A DNA stretch of 61,050 nt, from positions 1 through 61,050 of the forward strand of contig JAKBMG010000212.1 in assembly GCA_021831685.1 (NCBI GenBank). Direction: 5' to 3'. Shown here piece after piece: positions 18,166 to 27,580 of the stretch. Under the pieces are notes generated by a model. It searched no databases. It was not told the DNA's origin and saw only the letters and a program-made list of their open reading frames with translations. A program made the position numbers and the translations under genes. This DNA comes from Bacteroidota bacterium. GTDB lineage: Bacteria > Bacteroidota > Ignavibacteria > Ignavibacteriales > Ignavibacteriaceae. The first letter of the stretch is position 1. Each line of letters starts with the position of its first letter.

Positions 18166-20436
18166 CTATTTATTGCTCATTGACGGCGGAAAATCCTTCT
18201 TTTCGCTTCCCCAGCTTTTATTCGGCTTATCTCCCATAGTCAAGATCAAAGTTCCGCCCTCAAGAATTTCCTTATGATAAATATAAGTGCGATTTAATTG
18301 TTTCCCATTCAACTCAGCAGATTGAATGAATTTATTTATTGTAGAAACATTTCTTGCAATAACTATAAAATATTTTCCTTTTCCCACGGAAATGGAAACT
18401 TTATTAAACATTGGACTGCCGATAACATAAATTCCATCTGAAGGATTAACCGGGTAAAACCCGATAGAACTAAATACATACCATGCCGACATTTGACCGC
18501 AGTCATCATTTCCGCACAGCCCGTTTGTAGAATCAGTATATAAAGTTTCCATAATTTTTCTCACTCTTTTCTGAGTTTTCCATGGTTCTCCTGCATAATT
18601 GTATAAATATGCAATATGATGACTTGGCTCATTGCCTTGTGCATATTGTCCTAACATTCCAGAAATATCCGGGGGGACATTTGTTCCTTCAACAACAGGC
18701 GACCAATCAAAAAGCGAATCAAGCCTTTCGATAAAATGTTTTGTTTCTCCCATTATTTGTACAAGCCCTGCAACATCCTGAGGTACAAACCAATTCCACT
18801 GCCATGCATCGCCTTCAATATAATTGCTGTCAACTTGACTTGGACTGAATGGTTTTCTCCAACTGCCGTTACTTCCCTTCCCTCTAAAAAAATAAGTTGA
18901 AGTATCAAATAAATTCTTGTAATAACCTGCGCGCTTCATAAATAAATTATAGTCATCTTCTTTATTCAAATGCTTAGCTAATTGAGCAATACACCAATCT
19001 TCATAAGAATATTCCAAAGTTCTGGAGACTGAATAATTTGCTTTGTCAGCAGGTACAAAACCAAGATCTTTATAATATTTTAATCCAAAATGATTTTGCA
19101 TTGCGCTTTTTTTCATTGCCTCATAAGCTTCTTTGATATTAAAACCATGAAAGCCTTTCAGAATTGCATCAGCTATAACAGGTACTGCAGGATATCCAAT
19201 CATTGTATTGGTTTCATTCCCTTCAAGCTCCCAAACCGGAAGCAAACCGGTTTCTTCATAATGTGCCAACATTGATCTAATAAAATCATTTACCCGGTTT
19301 TGTTCTATTATGGTAAATAGAGGATGTTCTGCACGGAAAGTATCCCACAATGAAAAAACTGTGTATTGATTGTACCCAACAGCTTTATGGATTAAACTAT
19401 CGGCCCCTTTAAAATCACCGTTTACATCACTGAATAAACTTGGTTCTATCATTGTATGATATAAAGCAGTATAAAATATCTCCTTTAAGCTTTTGTCGGG
19501 GGTATCTATCTCTATTTTCCCTAATTCCTTTTGCCAGGCATTAGCAGCAGATTCTTCAACTCTTTTAAAATTCCAACTCGGAATTTCGGCATTCAAATTT
19601 TCCATTGCTCCATTTATGCTTACTGATGAAATCCCAGTCTTAACTAAAATGACTTCATCCTTGTGCGTTTTGAATTTAAAAATCCCCTCAAGCAATTTCC
19701 CTTTTTCTTCGTTATTATTTATCATCAGGTGATTATTTAAATCAATAAAATAGCTATTAAATGGCTTTGAAAATTTAGTTGCAAAATAAACCCGCTGATC
19801 TTTAGCCCATCCAGTTGACATCCTATATCCAACAATTGTGTTGTCATTAATTACTTTGATATATGTTGATGTTGTTTTATCCCAATTTAAACTATGACCA
19901 AGATTTAATACTATGACAGCATCGTCAGATTTTGGAAAAGTATATTTTTGAAATCCTGCGCGTTTTGTCGCTGTTAGTTCAGCTTTGATACTGAATGATT
20001 CTAATAAAACAGAATAATAGCCCGGCTTAGCAGTTTCATGCTTGTGAGAAATTTGAGAATGAAGCGAAATTAATTTTGATGAATCGGCATCTGTTTTTAT
20101 TGACATCACAGCCGGCATATACAAAATATCACAAAGATCGCCTATTCCTGTTCCGCTTAAATGAGTATGGCTAAAGCCAATTATGACAGTATCCGAATAA
20201 TTGTATCCTGAGCACCAATCCCATCCGGAAGTGCCGTTATCAGGGCTAAGTTGGACCATTCCGAAGGGGACAACAGCTCCTGGAAATGTATGGCCATGTT
20301 CTGCTGTTCCTATGAAAGGATTTACAAATTTATTTGGGTCAATATTATTACTTCCACTTTGAGCAAAATTATTTGATGTCAGAACAGTCATGCATAAGAA
20401 AAAAATGATTTGAGACATATTTATCAAAGTTTTCAT
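18166..20436 (-). CDS. Secreted GH92 alpha-1,2-type mannosidase
   Basis: A 756-residue GH92 enzyme, an exo-acting calcium-dependent alpha-mannosidase. After a signal peptide (about 1-25), the N-terminal lobe opens with the family signature VNPFIGTAEHGHTFPGAVVP and DNGTSGWDWCSGYNYSD. The catalytic lobe carries LLPVWELEGNETNTMIGYPA (general-acid region), GDAWQWNWFVPQD, and GNDDCGQMSAWYVFSSIGFY, which contains the conserved Asp pair used to activate water and bind calcium. The usual GNEDMGQMSAW here has Asp in place of Glu, a mild change. It lies between the GH125 gene (73-bp gap) and the symporter and is probably co-transcribed with GH125 and GH3. It would trim alpha-1,2 (or 1,3/1,4) mannose from N-glycans or mannans in the periplasm. 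Confidence 0.95.
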   Translation of the reverse strand: MKTLINMSQIIFFLCMTVLTSNNFAQSGSNNIDPNKFVNPFIGTAEHGHTFPGAVVPFGMVQLSPDNGTSGWDWCSGYNYSDTVIIGFSHTHLSGTGIGDLCDILYMPAVMSIKTDADSSKLISLHSQISHKHETAKPGYYSVLLESFSIKAELTATKRAGFQKYTFPKSDDAVIVLNLGHSLNWDKTTSTYIKVINDNTIVGYRMSTGWAKDQRVYFATKFSKPFNSYFIDLNNHLMINNNEEKGKLLEGIFKFKTHKDEVILVKTGISSVSINGAMENLNAEIPSWNFKRVEESAANAWQKELGKIEIDTPDKSLKEIFYTALYHTMIEPSLFSDVNGDFKGADSLIHKAVGYNQYTVFSLWDTFRAEHPLFTIIEQNRVNDFIRSMLAHYEETGLLPVWELEGNETNTMIGYPAVPVIADAILKGFHGFNIKEAYEAMKKSAMQNHFGLKYYKDLGFVPADKANYSVSRTLEYSYEDWCIAQLAKHLNKEDDYNLFMKRAGYYKNLFDTSTYFFRGKGSNGSWRKPFSPSQVDSNYIEGDAWQWNWFVPQDVAGLVQIMGETKHFIERLDSLFDWSPVVEGTNVPPDISGMLGQYAQGNEPSHHIAYLYNYAGEPWKTQKRVRKIMETLYTDSTNGLCGNDDCGQMSAWYVFSSIGFYPVNPSDGIYVIGSPMFNKVSISVGKGKYFIVIARNVSTINKFIQSAELNGKQLNRTYIYHKEILEGGTLILTMGDKPNKSWGSEKKDFPPSMSNK

Positions 20437-20509
20437 TTTAATTTTCGTTCTTTATAGGTTATTTGGAATTCATTGCTTTTTAAAAATTCTTCAATTTTTA
20501 ATTTTAGTT

Positions 20510-21961
20510 TTAAATTTCATTTAATATGTGTGGCTTCTCGTGATATAATTTAAGAATAAGTTCTCCAAAAAGAGTATTCGCCCATGCAAACCATTTACGA
20601 GAATATTTACCAGGATCGTCTTTGTCGAACGATTCGTGCATAAATCCGGTACCCGCTGAACTTTTAACTAATGTTTTTAAGCATCTTAATATTTCGTTAT
20701 CATCAGTTGTAGTAAAAGCACGAATTATAATGCTTATTGGCCAGATTTTGTTTAAGCCTGTGTGCGAGCTTCCTATTCCTTCTCCTGCCTTTCCTTTGAA
20801 GAAATATGGATTACTATCGCTCAATAAAAATTTTCTGGTATTCTGATAAAGAGGATCATCTTGTTGTAAAGAATTTAAGAAAGGCATTCCGAGCAAGCTA
20901 GGAACATTTGCATCATCCATAAAAAGTTGATTGCCAAATCCATCGACTTCATATGATAAAATTTTTCCGTAGGATAGATGATTTGCAGGAGCAAAATTAT
21001 GAAGCGCTTCTTCAACTTCTGCGGCAAGAGCTGAATATTGGCGGGCAAAATTTTCATCTTTTATTATTAAAGAAAACATTTCAGATAACTGACGGAGTGA
21101 GACAACTGCAAAATAATTTGACGGAATTAAAAAAGGGAAAATCGTAGCATCATCCGACGGTCTGAAGATAGAGCAGATTAGTCCGTTCGGCTTAATTGGA
21201 TTGCCATAGCCGCCATCGGCAACAGTACTTTCTTGATATGCAGTAACTCTTTGAAATTTATAAGGGCCTTCTCCATTTTTTCGTTGTTGCTGCTTAAAGG
21301 TTATTAAAATCAGTTTCATAGCGGACTGCCATTGCTCATCAAAGCAAGAAGTATCTCCGGTGGTTTTCCAGTAACCATAAGCTAGTCTAATAGGATAGCA
21401 AAGAGAATCGATTTCCCATTTACGTTCGTGAAGCTCAGGTTTCATGACAGTTAAATCTTTATCCCACTCGCTCCCAGTTGGACCATAATTAAAAGCATTA
21501 GCATATGGATCAATTAAGATACATTTTGTCTGACGATTAATTACTCCTGCTAAAAGATTTTTTAATTTATCATCCTTATTTGCTAGAGGAAGATATGGAT
21601 AAACTTGTGCGCTCGAATCGCGCAGCCACATTGCGTTTATGTCGCCGGTAATAACAAAAGTATCCGGCTTACCGTTGAGAATTTGGAAATTAACGGTCGT
21701 ATCGAGTGTATTAGGAAAACAATTTTCAAAAAGTCCGGCAAGATCATTATTGGTGATGACGCTTTTTACTTCTTTAATTTTTTCTTCTACTGCTTGACTA
21801 ATGAACTTGCGTTCGGCTAATGGGATACGATGATTTGTGGGATTAGCTGCCTTATTAACCTGATTATTTTGACTTAATGAAGAAGGAAAAGAAAAGTTAG
21901 GCATTGAAAGAGCGACAACAGCGAGTCCGCTTGTTTTTATAAATTTTCTTCTTGAATGCAT
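20510..21961 (-). CDS. GH125 exo-alpha-1,6-mannosidase with Tat-like signal
   Basis: A 483-residue member of GH125 (DUF1237), which removes non-reducing alpha-1,6-linked mannose by inversion. Diagnostic segments are TGDINAMWLRDSSAQVYPYL, CILIDPYANAFNYGP, ELHERKWEIDSLCYPIRLAY (conserved acidic active-site region), VADGGYGNPIKPNGLICSIF, RPSDDATIFPFLIPSNYF and GFMHESFDKDDPGKYSRKWFAWANTLFGE. It begins MHSRRKFIKTSGLAVVALS, a twin-arginine-like signal, so it is probably folded in the cytoplasm and exported to the periplasm. TAGGA lies 5 nt before the ATG. Its pairing with GH92 is typical of bacterial loci for N-glycan or fungal mannan breakdown. Confidence 0.95.
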   Translation of the reverse strand: MHSRRKFIKTSGLAVVALSMPNFSFPSSLSQNNQVNKAANPTNHRIPLAERKFISQAVEEKIKEVKSVITNNDLAGLFENCFPNTLDTTVNFQILNGKPDTFVITGDINAMWLRDSSAQVYPYLPLANKDDKLKNLLAGVINRQTKCILIDPYANAFNYGPTGSEWDKDLTVMKPELHERKWEIDSLCYPIRLAYGYWKTTGDTSCFDEQWQSAMKLILITFKQQQRKNGEGPYKFQRVTAYQESTVADGGYGNPIKPNGLICSIFRPSDDATIFPFLIPSNYFAVVSLRQLSEMFSLIIKDENFARQYSALAAEVEEALHNFAPANHLSYGKILSYEVDGFGNQLFMDDANVPSLLGMPFLNSLQQDDPLYQNTRKFLLSDSNPYFFKGKAGEGIGSSHTGLNKIWPISIIIRAFTTTDDNEILRCLKTLVKSSAGTGFMHESFDKDDPGKYSRKWFAWANTLFGELILKLYHEKPHILNEI

Positions 21962-22115
21962 TTGTCCTACCTAAAATATTTTTAATAAATATTATTTTCT
22001 GCTAAAACAGTTATAAAGACTTTATCGATAGTAAAATTTGATTTAAACTTTAACTCCAAGCCATGAAAAAAGGTTTGAGTATTTCATTCTTCAGTTCGTC
22101 ATTTTTTTATTATAA

Positions 22116-24467
22116 TTATTTAATTGTCAGCTTCACCGTAGTCAAATCTTGCTTTCTTGAAGAATTTCCGACCATTACATCAAAGATACCAGGTTCAACG
22201 CCGTAGTGCATGTTAATATTATAGTAAGAGAGTTTATCCGGCGTAATTAGTAATTGTACCGTTTTTGTTTCGCCGGGTTCAAGAGATATTCTTTTGAAGT
22301 CTTTCAATTCTTCTACAGGCCTGGTAACCGAGCTTACCTCTTGATGAATATACATTTGAAGAACTTCATCTCCTTTTACGTTGCCCGTGTTTGTTACATC
22401 GGCAAAAACTTTAACACTGTCTGATTTATTGATCGTTTGATTTTCTAATCTTACATCACTTATCTTGAATGTAGTATAGCTCAATCCGTATCCAAAATGG
22501 TAAAGTGGATGTGAAGGATCAAATAAGTATTCTCTAAATTTTGACGGCTTGTGATCGTAAAAATCAGGCAGTTCATCTGAGTGCACCGGGATAGAGATTG
22601 ATAATTTTCCGCCCGGATTGGATTTACCTAATAAAACATTAGCCACAGCATAACCAGTTTCCTGCCCCAAATAAAAACATTCAATTATTGATGGAACTAT
22701 TTTGTTGATGTACTTGAAGCACAAGGGTCCTCCGCTGAACAATAAAACAACAATGGGTTTTCCCGTATTATGAATTTCTTTAACTAATTCATTTTGATCT
22801 GCGCGCAATTCAAGGCTGGCATTATCACCTCTATGATAATCAGCCCATGCTTCTCTCTGCATTAAATGATTTGCACCAAGACAAAGGATTACAATATCAC
22901 TCTGCTTTGCAACTTTAACCGCATTTTTAATAAGTTTTTTATTTATTGCCTCAGAGACTAATCGAACCGTATCTGAACTGATATACGGATTTTCTTCCGT
23001 CAGTTTAACACCTTGACTAAAAAGTATTTGTGCTTTATTACCAACATAATCCTTTAGCCCTTTTAAAATGGTTATTCTTTGTTTCGGTTCCTTGGCATAG
23101 CTTCCTATTTCTGTGTAATCAGCGAAAGGACCAATGACGGCTATTGTTTTATATCTTTTTAAGTCCAGCGGCAATAAATTATTATCATTTTTCAGAAGGG
23201 CCATTGATTCCTCAGCCATTTTCTGTGAGGTTTTGCGATGAGATTCACAACCCGCAATTTTTACTGCATAATCAGGATCAACATAAGGATGGTCAAACAA
23301 GCCAAGTTGGAATTTCAATCTTAAAATTCTTCTTACTGATTTGTCAATAAGTGATTCGTCAAGTTTATTTTCTTCAACTAATTTTGTGAGATTTTTGTAG
23401 GACTGAATTGTGGGGAGATCAACATCAACACCGGCATTAACAGCAAGAAGAGCAGCATCCGCTTCATCTTTTGCTATATGTTGGGGGTTAATTAATCCTG
23501 GAATTCCATACCAGTCTGAGACCACAATTCCTTTGAAGCCCCACTGATTCCTTAAAAGGTCTGTAAGCAGCCATTTATTTGCATGAGAAGGAACTCCGTC
23601 TATCTCATTATATGAAGCCATCACACATTTAACGCCAGCATCTTGAACAGCTGCTTTGAAAGGCTTCAGCATTATATCGAGCAAAGTTCTTTCATCAACA
23701 TCCGGCGGGGCGATGTTCCTTCCTCCTTCAGGACTGCCGTGAGCCGCAAAGTGTTTCATTGTTGCAGCCACATGATGCCTGTCAATCAAAGGCAAAGTAT
23801 TACCTTGAAGACCCGTAATTGCCGCGACACCCATTCTTGAGACAAGGTATGGATCTTCGCCATAAGTCTCTTCTGTTCTTCCCCAGCGTGGTTCTCTTCC
23901 AAGGTCAAGAATAGGAGTTAATACTTCGTTTGTTCCTCTGGAACTAGCTTCGTTTGCAATTTCAGTAAATACTTTATGAACTAAAGCCGGATCAAAACTG
24001 CATGCCATTGCTATCGGTGTCGGATAGTCAGTTGCTTGAATTGCATTAAATCCGTGTAATGCTTCTTCGTGCATAATTACCGGAATTCCAAGTCTGCTTT
24101 TTTCAATAAAAAGTTTTTGGATCGCATTACAAAGTTCGGCATTTTCACGAGGCTTGCGATTTATCGATGCGCTGAAAGAAGGGAGAGAATATTCGCCAAT
24201 TCCATTTTTTAGATCTTCCGTCGTAAATAGCTTTGTACCTTTCCCTTTTATCAAATCTTCCATTGGATATTCTAATGGAAGGCACATCATTTGATTTACT
24301 TTTTCCTGCAAAGTCATTCTTGAGAGTAAATCTTCAACCCTTTTATTGATGGACTGTTTTGGATCTTTGTAAATAGGTTTTGAATTCCCTGTTTGTGCAA
24401 ATACTTCGCCTGCTATTATAACTAACGATAAGATTACCTGAAATAGTTTCTTCATTAAAACACTCAT
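22116..24467 (-). CDS. Secreted GH3 beta-glycosidase
   Basis: A 783-residue three-domain GH3 enzyme. It has a signal peptide (about 1-25), a (beta/alpha)8 domain with IPVIMHEEALHGF, LGREPRWGRTEETYGEDPYL, MKHFAAHGSPEGGRN and the nucleophile Asp in GIVVSDWYGIPG, then an alpha/beta sandwich (SIPVHSDELPDFYDHKPSKF) and a C-terminal fibronectin-III-like domain (DEVLQMYIHQEVSSVTRPVE, then LKDF). Such enzymes remove terminal beta-linked glucose, xylose or related sugars in the periplasm. The three-domain layout is that of beta-glucosidase/xylosidase rather than the short NagZ type. A second start four codons in (24455) is possible. It leads the GH125-GH92 group, 154 bp upstream of GH125. Confidence 0.94.
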   Translation of the reverse strand: MSVLMKKLFQVILSLVIIAGEVFAQTGNSKPIYKDPKQSINKRVEDLLSRMTLQEKVNQMMCLPLEYPMEDLIKGKGTKLFTTEDLKNGIGEYSLPSFSASINRKPRENAELCNAIQKLFIEKSRLGIPVIMHEEALHGFNAIQATDYPTPIAMACSFDPALVHKVFTEIANEASSRGTNEVLTPILDLGREPRWGRTEETYGEDPYLVSRMGVAAITGLQGNTLPLIDRHHVAATMKHFAAHGSPEGGRNIAPPDVDERTLLDIMLKPFKAAVQDAGVKCVMASYNEIDGVPSHANKWLLTDLLRNQWGFKGIVVSDWYGIPGLINPQHIAKDEADAALLAVNAGVDVDLPTIQSYKNLTKLVEENKLDESLIDKSVRRILRLKFQLGLFDHPYVDPDYAVKIAGCESHRKTSQKMAEESMALLKNDNNLLPLDLKRYKTIAVIGPFADYTEIGSYAKEPKQRITILKGLKDYVGNKAQILFSQGVKLTEENPYISSDTVRLVSEAINKKLIKNAVKVAKQSDIVILCLGANHLMQREAWADYHRGDNASLELRADQNELVKEIHNTGKPIVVLLFSGGPLCFKYINKIVPSIIECFYLGQETGYAVANVLLGKSNPGGKLSISIPVHSDELPDFYDHKPSKFREYLFDPSHPLYHFGYGLSYTTFKISDVRLENQTINKSDSVKVFADVTNTGNVKGDEVLQMYIHQEVSSVTRPVEELKDFKRISLEPGETKTVQLLITPDKLSYYNINMHYGVEPGIFDVMVGNSSRKQDLTTVKLTIK

Positions 24468-24787
24468 TGTTTTGTAACTAAAATGTATAAATTTAGCCGA
24501 CGAAATCTTAAATCACCCTTTTGAGAATGATTACGCAGAATAATTTGAAACAAATTTTGCGGAATTAATATTTTAAACCTGGCTCATAAATATTGGCTGA
24601 AACTTGAATCTAATGTCAACAAAAACAACTTCTAATATTTAAGCTTTTTGCCTTCATTTTTTTAATAAAATTTTCAACTTCCTAACAAACTTTTAATTTG
24701 TATTTGATATCATTCTCTAAATTTTAGCAAAAATTCTTTCTTTAATAAGAAAATTTGTCTATGTCTACCATTTAGAATACTCGTCTA
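24468..24787. other. Intergenic region, 320 bp, upstream of GH3
   Basis: No gene is visible. It should hold the promoter of GH3. A tight inverted repeat AATTTG aaa CAAATT (24542-24556) uses the same half-sites as the CAAATTAATTTG palindrome seen at two other promoters, in the opposite arrangement, so it may be a regulator site, but no -7 box sits at the right distance. Confidence 0.35.
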
Positions 24788-26647
24788 TTATTTTAATTTC
24801 CCATATAAATCAATAGGTAGATCAAAAGGATGTAAATAATAATCAATAATCACAGCAACCATTCTTCTATTCAATTGTAAATTTTCATCAAATGTTTTGT
24901 TAAATTGAAATTTTTCCCAATCATGCTTAATCTGTGATGGTGAAATTTTACTTCCCGCCATTGAAATTATTTTCAGAATAGAAGGAATAGTCAATGTCTC
25001 ACCAGTTGCATCATTGTAGTTATCAAATATAGGATAATAGCTTTTCAAACCCTGCACCAGTTCGTATTGACTAATTGGACGATCGGGGTAAAACCAGGTT
25101 TGGTTTTCCCAATTATATGGATTGCCCACCCCTTTTATTATACCTGTTACACCTATTCTTTGAATTGACTTAAAATTTGGGTCATTGGGCTTTACGTCAA
25201 TATAAGGTAGTAAATAAGCATTAGCATTTAACAATTTCTTTTGAATCTTTCTAACACTTACTGCTCTTGGCTCAATATTATTTTCTGTACAGAAAGCAGC
25301 GAGAACACCCGCAGCTTGACCAGTAAGTAATACAACGGGCCCTAGCCGGGTAGCACCATTCACTACATTGGAAACAGAAATTCCCTTTTCGGATACTATT
25401 AATCCATCAATCTTTTCCGGTATTAGGCAACCTAGCGGAACACCAAATGATGGAACATTTGGGAATTCCCGTTTAGGCTCATTAGGGGCCTCAGTAATAT
25501 GAAGATCAGTAGGATAATCACCAACGGAAATAGCCGTTCGATACAATTTTTCGGGCTGTGAATAAGGATGCAACAAATAATTTTCCGTCAACCGAACTAC
25601 ACCTCTTACCCTCCTTCCTTCCCGGTTATAGGGGATAAAAGGAAGTTTATCTTTGGTTGGGTATTCATCATTAGCCAGCCCTAAGTTTTTATATCCCAAT
25701 GAATGTTGTATATAATAAACAAAACACAAAGTTTTTTCCTTAGCAGCCTTATATGCTTTTTCTCTTTGTTCATAATTCATTTCTATAGCATTCAAATAAA
25801 AATCATTGCCGTGATCAGGCCAACAAATCATGTATTTATGATTAGGCAATTTACCATAATTCAACATTGACTTACTATCCACTGAAGCATCAGGACATTC
25901 TACACTTTTACAGGAACAAACAAATGAAGAGGAGTCATAGGAAGCCGGTCGGGGTATTGTTTTATCAGTACCACGACCATAGTCTTTCAATGTAGCTACA
26001 TAAGTAATATCCTGAATGATATCATTAGCGGAATCGAGAGCACATGCTTCTCCCGTATAAGATTTAGCTTCCATCCCAACATCATACCTCGCTCCCGCAT
26101 CCGCAAAGACATCACCCAATTCTGTTGCATCAATAACCACTTTAGCAAAAATTTTAAATCGTTTCCCTTCATTATTAATAAATACTGCTCCTATTACTTT
26201 ATCTCCTTGCTTTAAAACATGAAGGAAGCGGTAATTATAAATAACTTGTAATTTTTTTTCATTTGCGGCTAAAGTTTTAAAAATATTATTACCAACATGA
26301 GGCTCCCATAAGGTATTACTTACCCATCCTGTTGAAACTGAGGACTTATTACCATAATACTTATATAATGCTTCACGGAATTCCTTCCAAATGCCGGAGG
26401 GTAATCTATCATTTCCATCTGCTTCACTTATTCCAGCAGCAGTTAGCATACCGCCCAACCAACTGGTTCGATCTACAATAATAGTTTTAGCACCATACCT
26501 CGCACTTTGAATTCCCGCAGCTGTTCCGCCTGTACCACCCCCGACCACCAAAACGTCAGTTTGTCTTTCGCTAACATTTCCATCAAATTTCTGAGCATAT
26601 ATAGTTACAAACACAAATAATACTGCAAACAAGGTTAGTTCTTTCAT
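24788..26647 (-). CDS. Secreted FAD-dependent oxidoreductase (PF12831 type)
   Basis: A 619-residue protein with a signal peptide (1-18) followed by an FAD-binding dinucleotide fold: TDVLVVGGGTGGTAAGIQSA (31-50), then TIIVDRTSWLGGMLTAAGIS, VVIDATELGDVFADAGARYD and, near the C-terminus, GATRLGPVVLLTGQAAGVLA. This is the FAD_oxidored family that often sits in polysaccharide gene clusters of Bacteroidetes and Planctomycetes. Its reaction there is unknown, and it may oxidise a sugar or alter a glycoside before cleavage. It has its own promoter (26893-26932) sharing an operator-like palindrome with the one in front of the phosphodiester glycosidase, and a leader of about 240 nt. It may be the first gene of the transcription unit leading to GH3. 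Confidence 0.88.
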   Translation of the reverse strand: MKELTLFAVLFVFVTIYAQKFDGNVSERQTDVLVVGGGTGGTAAGIQSARYGAKTIIVDRTSWLGGMLTAAGISEADGNDRLPSGIWKEFREALYKYYGNKSSVSTGWVSNTLWEPHVGNNIFKTLAANEKKLQVIYNYRFLHVLKQGDKVIGAVFINNEGKRFKIFAKVVIDATELGDVFADAGARYDVGMEAKSYTGEACALDSANDIIQDITYVATLKDYGRGTDKTIPRPASYDSSSFVCSCKSVECPDASVDSKSMLNYGKLPNHKYMICWPDHGNDFYLNAIEMNYEQREKAYKAAKEKTLCFVYYIQHSLGYKNLGLANDEYPTKDKLPFIPYNREGRRVRGVVRLTENYLLHPYSQPEKLYRTAISVGDYPTDLHITEAPNEPKREFPNVPSFGVPLGCLIPEKIDGLIVSEKGISVSNVVNGATRLGPVVLLTGQAAGVLAAFCTENNIEPRAVSVRKIQKKLLNANAYLLPYIDVKPNDPNFKSIQRIGVTGIIKGVGNPYNWENQTWFYPDRPISQYELVQGLKSYYPIFDNYNDATGETLTIPSILKIISMAGSKISPSQIKHDWEKFQFNKTFDENLQLNRRMVAVIIDYYLHPFDLPIDLYGKLK

Positions 26648-26892
26648 AATTCAATATTTCCATTTTTTATACATATTTTTAAAATCTAATTCGATAGTAT
26701 TCTTGGACTAACAGATTCACTAATTGCTTCACTTTTTTTTCTATTCAACAGAAAATCTTCTCAAGATTGAATTTTTGCTTCCCATTTTAAGTAACTATAA
26801 AAATTAAATTACTATAATATAATTTTGTTTTGATTTCTTTTATTTTATTTAACCATTCATTTTTGTTTCTTTTTCTTTTTTTTTCTTTGTTT

Positions 26893-26932
26893 CAATTATA
26901 ATAGAACATATTTTAAAAAGCAAATTCATTTG
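26893..26932 (-). promoter_or_regulatory. Promoter with palindromic operator-like motif, upstream of FAD oxidoreductase
   Basis: On the minus strand CAAATGAATTTG (26932-26921), a one-mismatch palindrome, ends in a TTTG -33 box. Exactly 20 nt later comes TATAATTG (26900-26893). The stretch from the palindrome through CTTTTTAAAATAT is the same as at 15870-15895 except for one base, and an A-rich early leader follows in both. The shared block outside any gene argues for common regulation. Confidence 0.62.
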
Positions 26933-27580
26933 TACCTTTCTTGTTGAAAAAAACAAAGAGAAATTGGTAAAAATTTTAATGAACCATTTTGATTTATTAT
27001 ACCATGTTGATTCTTGGCATGGTTATTTTAGCCTTACCATCAATGTAAAACGATTATCATGCAGAATTTATTTTTACAGAATGCAAGTTGGTATTTATGT
27101 AGAAACGAAAAAGTTAATGCTGATGAAATAGTAAGCTTGTTTTTCTTATGACAAATACTTTAAAATATCTGCCTTCTAAAAACCTACAACTTTCACTATA
27201 TTATTTCTCAACAAATGAAAGTCTTTTTTTTTTCTGAAGGATGGAAGTTGAGCGGGCAAACTTTTATATCCCAAAAGTGTTTAAAGAAGTGACCATAAAA
27301 TTTTGGGAATTATATTACTATTGTTCTCGTATATGCTGAACAAATTTAATTGGTTATCGGAATCATTATTCTAAAATTTGTAGTCAACATCCCTTGTAAG
27401 TTCTAAAATTGGATTTTTTCAAAAATGTATATATTTAAAATCTATAATAAAGTTTAGAGCGACAAATTTATATCCAATCTTTTGTATGGAAATCAGGAAT
27501 TTTTTATTTCCAATTTATTTTGGACGGATGTTTATTTAATATGAAAAATTTCTTTAAGAAAATTCTGAGTAACAAAAAAA
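26933..27580. other. Gene-poor intergenic region, about 650 bp
   Basis: No frame longer than a few dozen codons and no RNA gene can be recognised. It contains an imperfect hairpin ACCATG...CATGGT (about 27000-27023) and a poly-T run near 27226. It marks the border between the carbohydrate locus and the housekeeping genes. Decayed coding sequence cannot be excluded, but I could not read any family from it. Confidence 0.3.

Noticed and set aside
20466-20492. Another copy of the palindrome promoter (ATTCATTGCTTTTTAAAAA) before GH92
   Set aside because: It is on the plus strand, facing away from GH92, the palindrome is not kept and no -7 box follows; likely chance in AT-rich DNA.
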